Shown piece by piece: positions 49,208 through 51,364 of a DNA stretch of 51,364 bases (its first letter is position 1; each line of letters starts with the position of its first letter). A program made the translations under genes and the position numbers. This DNA comes from Deltaproteobacteria bacterium. Its GTDB lineage: Bacteria; Desulfobacterota; Syntrophia; Syntrophales; UBA5619. The notes beneath the pieces were generated by a model that did no database searches, had not been told where the DNA came from, and worked only from the letters and a program-made list of their open reading frames with translations. Where the stretch lies: NCBI GenBank assembly GCA_021372695.1, contig JAJFTY010000174.1, forward strand, positions 1 to 51,364, read 5' to 3'.

Positions 49208-50949
49208 GATTTCCCCTCCCGTGCGGTTTGTGGTTTTACGGGGTTTCCATACCTGAACGGCCCCTTTTTCGCAATCAAAATCTTCTTCTGCAGCTCCCGG
49301 CCGGCGGCCGTTTTTTCGACGAAGAGCTTCCTTCCGCTCCGGGGATCCCGTCCGGTATGGTACATCAGGGTGGAGATCGTAGCAGGCGTCGGGGTGAAGA
49401 GCTGGACCTGTTCGGGCTGGAGAGAAAGCTCGCGGCCGGTGAAGCGGTGGAGGGCCTCCATGTCCGCGCGGGTGCAGCCGGGGTGCGCGGCGATCAGGTA
49501 GTAAGTCAGGAACTGCTCTTTCTTCGCCTCCGCCGTGAGCCTGTTGAAGAGATCGCGGAAGGCGATCAGGGGCGCTGTGCCCGGCTTTCCCATGCATCGG
49601 AGGACATTATCTTCCGAGTGTTCGGGGGCCACCTTCATCTGCCCGGAGATGTGATGGCGAATCAACTCGCGGAGGTAGGAGACGCCGTGTTTCCTGTCGG
49701 CGAGGATGAGGTCGTACCGGATGCCGGAGGCGACGACTGCCTGCTTGACGCCCGCCAGAGCGCCAAGCTTGCGCAGAAGGGCGATCTGTGGGCCGTGGTC
49801 GGGGTGCAGGTTTTCGCACACCGCAGGGTAGAGGCAGTCCCGGTCGGCACAGGCGCCCAGGAGAAGCTTTTTCCGGCATTCGAACCCGTACATGTTCGCC
49901 GTGGGCCCGCCGACATCGTGGATGCGCCCCTTGAAGCCGGGGAGTTGGGTCAGCAATTCCGCCTCCCGGAGAATCGAAGCTGCGCTCCGGGAACTGACCT
50001 GCCTTCCTTCATGAACCGCGATCGCGCAGAAATGGCAGCCGCCGTAGCATCCCCGGTGGGTGGCGATGGAAAACCGAATCGTCTCCAGCGCGCGCACCTC
50101 CCCCTCGCGGCGATGGACGGGATGGACCGCCCGCATGAAATCCATGCCATGGACGGCGTCCATCTCCGCCTCCGTGAGCGGCAACGCCGGCGGGTTGTGG
50201 ATGAGCCAGCGCGTATCCTGTTTCTGGCAGAGCCCCTGAGCCGTCCGGGGATCCTGATTCCGGCAGAAGAGAAGAAACATCCGCTCGAAGGTTTCCGGAT
50301 CGGCCGCAGCCTCTGCCCAGGCGGGAAGTTCGAGGAATCCCGGTTTCCGCTCCGTCGCGGCGTAGCAGAGGCCGCGCAATGCCGTGGCGTCTCTCCCCTC
50401 GCGCAGGCATGCGGCGATTTCCAGAACGCTGTTGTCCGCCATGCCGTAGAGGAGATAATCGGCTTTCGCGTCGACAAGAACCGAACGGCGCACGCGGTCC
50501 GACCAGAAGTCGTAGTGGGCGATCCGCCGGAGGCTGGCCTCGACTCCCCCGAGCACGATGGGTGCGGTCTCTTTGAAATGGCGGCGGATCAGGTTGGCGT
50601 AGGCGATCACCGCCCGGTCGGGACGGCGGCTGTTGAGCCCCCCGGCGGTGAAGTCGTCTTCCCGGCGCCTCTTTCCGGAGGCCGTACGGTTCGCGACCAG
50701 GGAATCGATGCAGCCGCCCGTGACACCCCAGAAGAGCGCCGGTTCTCCCAGGCGGGTGATGTCCGCCGGGGATGCGGTATCCGGCTGGGGGAGGATCCCC
50801 ACGCGGTACCCGGCGGCCAGAAGGCGGTGTCCGATCACGGAGACGCCGACAAAGGGGCTGTCGATGTAGCTGTCTCCCGTGACCAGGATGACGTCGAGCC
50901 GACTCCAGCCGAGAGCACGGACCTCCTCGGGGGTGGCGGGGATGAACAT
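49150..50949 (-). CDS. YgiQ-type radical SAM protein
   Basis: 599 aa from ATG 50949, aligning with the family start; the TTG at 50964 overlaps the previous stop. A UPF0313 N-terminal domain (SRLDVILVTGDSYIDSPFVG, PALFWGVTGGCIDSLVANRT) precedes the radical SAM core with HRGCYGGCHFCAIAVHEGR (C-x3-C-x2-C cluster ligands). A Cys-rich segment (CADRDCLYPAVCENLHPDHG) and KVAPEHSEDNVLRCMGKP follow. YgiQ substrates are unknown. The last about 25 residues are low-complexity and basic, where the miniprotein gene overlaps. Confidence 0.92.
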   Translation of the reverse strand: MFIPATPEEVRALGWSRLDVILVTGDSYIDSPFVGVSVIGHRLLAAGYRVGILPQPDTASPADITRLGEPALFWGVTGGCIDSLVANRTASGKRRREDDFTAGGLNSRRPDRAVIAYANLIRRHFKETAPIVLGGVEASLRRIAHYDFWSDRVRRSVLVDAKADYLLYGMADNSVLEIAACLREGRDATALRGLCYAATERKPGFLELPAWAEAAADPETFERMFLLFCRNQDPRTAQGLCQKQDTRWLIHNPPALPLTEAEMDAVHGMDFMRAVHPVHRREGEVRALETIRFSIATHRGCYGGCHFCAIAVHEGRQVSSRSAASILREAELLTQLPGFKGRIHDVGGPTANMYGFECRKKLLLGACADRDCLYPAVCENLHPDHGPQIALLRKLGALAGVKQAVVASGIRYDLILADRKHGVSYLRELIRHHISGQMKVAPEHSEDNVLRCMGKPGTAPLIAFRDLFNRLTAEAKKEQFLTYYLIAAHPGCTRADMEALHRFTGRELSLQPEQVQLFTPTPATISTLMYHTGRDPRSGRKLFVEKTAAGRELQKKILIAKKGPFRYGNPVKPQTAREGKSWEKTRTSKKTPRRNPPNR

Positions 50950-50960
50950 CGCTTCTGCGG

Positions 50961-51364
50961 TCAACGGGGATTATTCCGCATATCCAGCGTCTCGGTTACA
51001 GACCCGGAGACGCTGCACTTCACGGTGACCTCGATGAGACCGTCGGGAAAGGGCTCCAGCGGATAGGAGTAGACGAAGGTCGCCTGTCCCGGCTGGCTCC
51101 GGAATTCATTGCGGGAGATCGTCTTGCCATCCTTTTTGATTTCGACGCTGGAGACGAAGTGCTTGGCCGGCTCCGATGTGTCGTGCGTGATCCGGACCTC
51201 CAGCATCCGTTTGGGCTGGTTGTAGGTGAGGACGACCTCTTTGGGGGGGTGCGCCACGCAGAGTGCGGGGAGCAGGGTCAATAGAAGCGCGATCCCGATG
51301 CAGGCGAGGGCGGCGCTGCCGCACCGGATGCCCCGGCTTCCGATTCGTGCACGGCCTGCCAGCG
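50961..51364 (-). CDS. Exported protein of unknown function, N-terminus off the window
   Basis: The frame ending at 50961 is open to the right edge without a credible start. A TTG at 51281 would leave a short leader, but upstream residues ACIGIALLLTLLPALCVAHP clearly form the signal peptide, so the true start lies beyond 51364. The mature part (about 95 residues: KEVVLTYNQPKRMLEVRITH, VEIKKDGKTISRNEFRSQPG, FVYSYPLEPFPDGLIEV) is a small beta-rich domain. It reminds me of desulfoferrodoxin/SoxZ-like sandwiches, but no metal ligands are convincing. It overlaps the region just before the YgiQ start. Confidence 0.7.
   Translation of the reverse strand, partial: LAGRARIGSRGIRCGSAALACIGIALLLTLLPALCVAHPPKEVVLTYNQPKRMLEVRITHDTSEPAKHFVSSVEIKKDGKTISRNEFRSQPGQATFVYSYPLEPFPDGLIEVTVKCSVSGSVTETLDMRNNPR

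Overview
The window reads as a GC-rich (roughly 60% by eye) chromosomal segment of a Gram-negative anaerobe. My best guess is a deltaproteobacterium of the Syntrophales / Desulfobacterota type. This is inferred from gene content: pyruvate phosphate dikinase, a bifunctional beta-oxidation enzyme plus a lone 3-hydroxyacyl-CoA dehydrogenase, a TAXI-type TRAP transporter, HDOD/GGDEF signalling genes, a DUF169 protein, a FeoA-FeoB fusion and an ACT-malic enzyme fusion. I saw no rRNA, tRNA, CRISPR array, intact transposase or phage gene.

Layout. 1-6.8 kb is signalling: a ComP-like histidine kinase cut by the left edge, a fused 4-OT-type tautomerase, a three-gene HDOD/GGDEF operon, and a membrane-PAS-kinase-receiver gene broken by two frameshifts. 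7.0-10.5 kb holds a TrkA-type potassium channel, a low-GC gene with a HEPN-like C-terminus and an apparent IS relic inside it, and a DUF1835 protein. 10.7-12.7 kb is a FadJ-like enzyme. 13.0-16.6 kb is a MoxR-DUF58-DUF4129 operon whose MoxR gene carries an in-frame amber codon. 16.8-17.3 kb is a small exported protein.

17.5-24.7 kb is the most coherent catabolic block. All genes lie on the minus strand: TAXI binding protein, fused TRAP permease, AtuA-like DUF1446 protein and DUF4387 protein, then (upstream) a HutC-type GntR regulator and a zinc dehydrogenase. A perfect 16-bp palindrome covers the -10 box of a good promoter ahead of the transporter, so a ligand-responsive regulon for one organic acid or CoA-linked substrate is a reasonable reading. 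24.8-34.7 kb, also minus, holds MarC, DUF169, PPDK, LemA, a nucleotidyltransferase, a TPM protein, an outer-membrane-channel-like protein, a molybdopterin oxidoreductase, an FMN hydroxyacid oxidoreductase and a decapitated alpha/beta hydrolase.

35.5-39.9 kb (plus) is a polar amino acid ABC transporter operon ending in a GlcD-type FAD oxidase. 40.0-42.2 kb is a lower-GC patch of small membrane proteins, two paralogous lipoproteins and gene remnants. 42.2-51.4 kb holds the 3-hydroxyacyl-CoA dehydrogenase, a Nudix hydrolase, FeoAB, malic enzyme, a mannose-6-phosphate isomerase-type cupin, an amidohydrolase, a Lys-rich miniprotein, a YgiQ radical SAM protein, and an exported protein cut by the right edge.

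Start codons were chosen from ribosome binding sites and family alignment from memory. No database search was possible.
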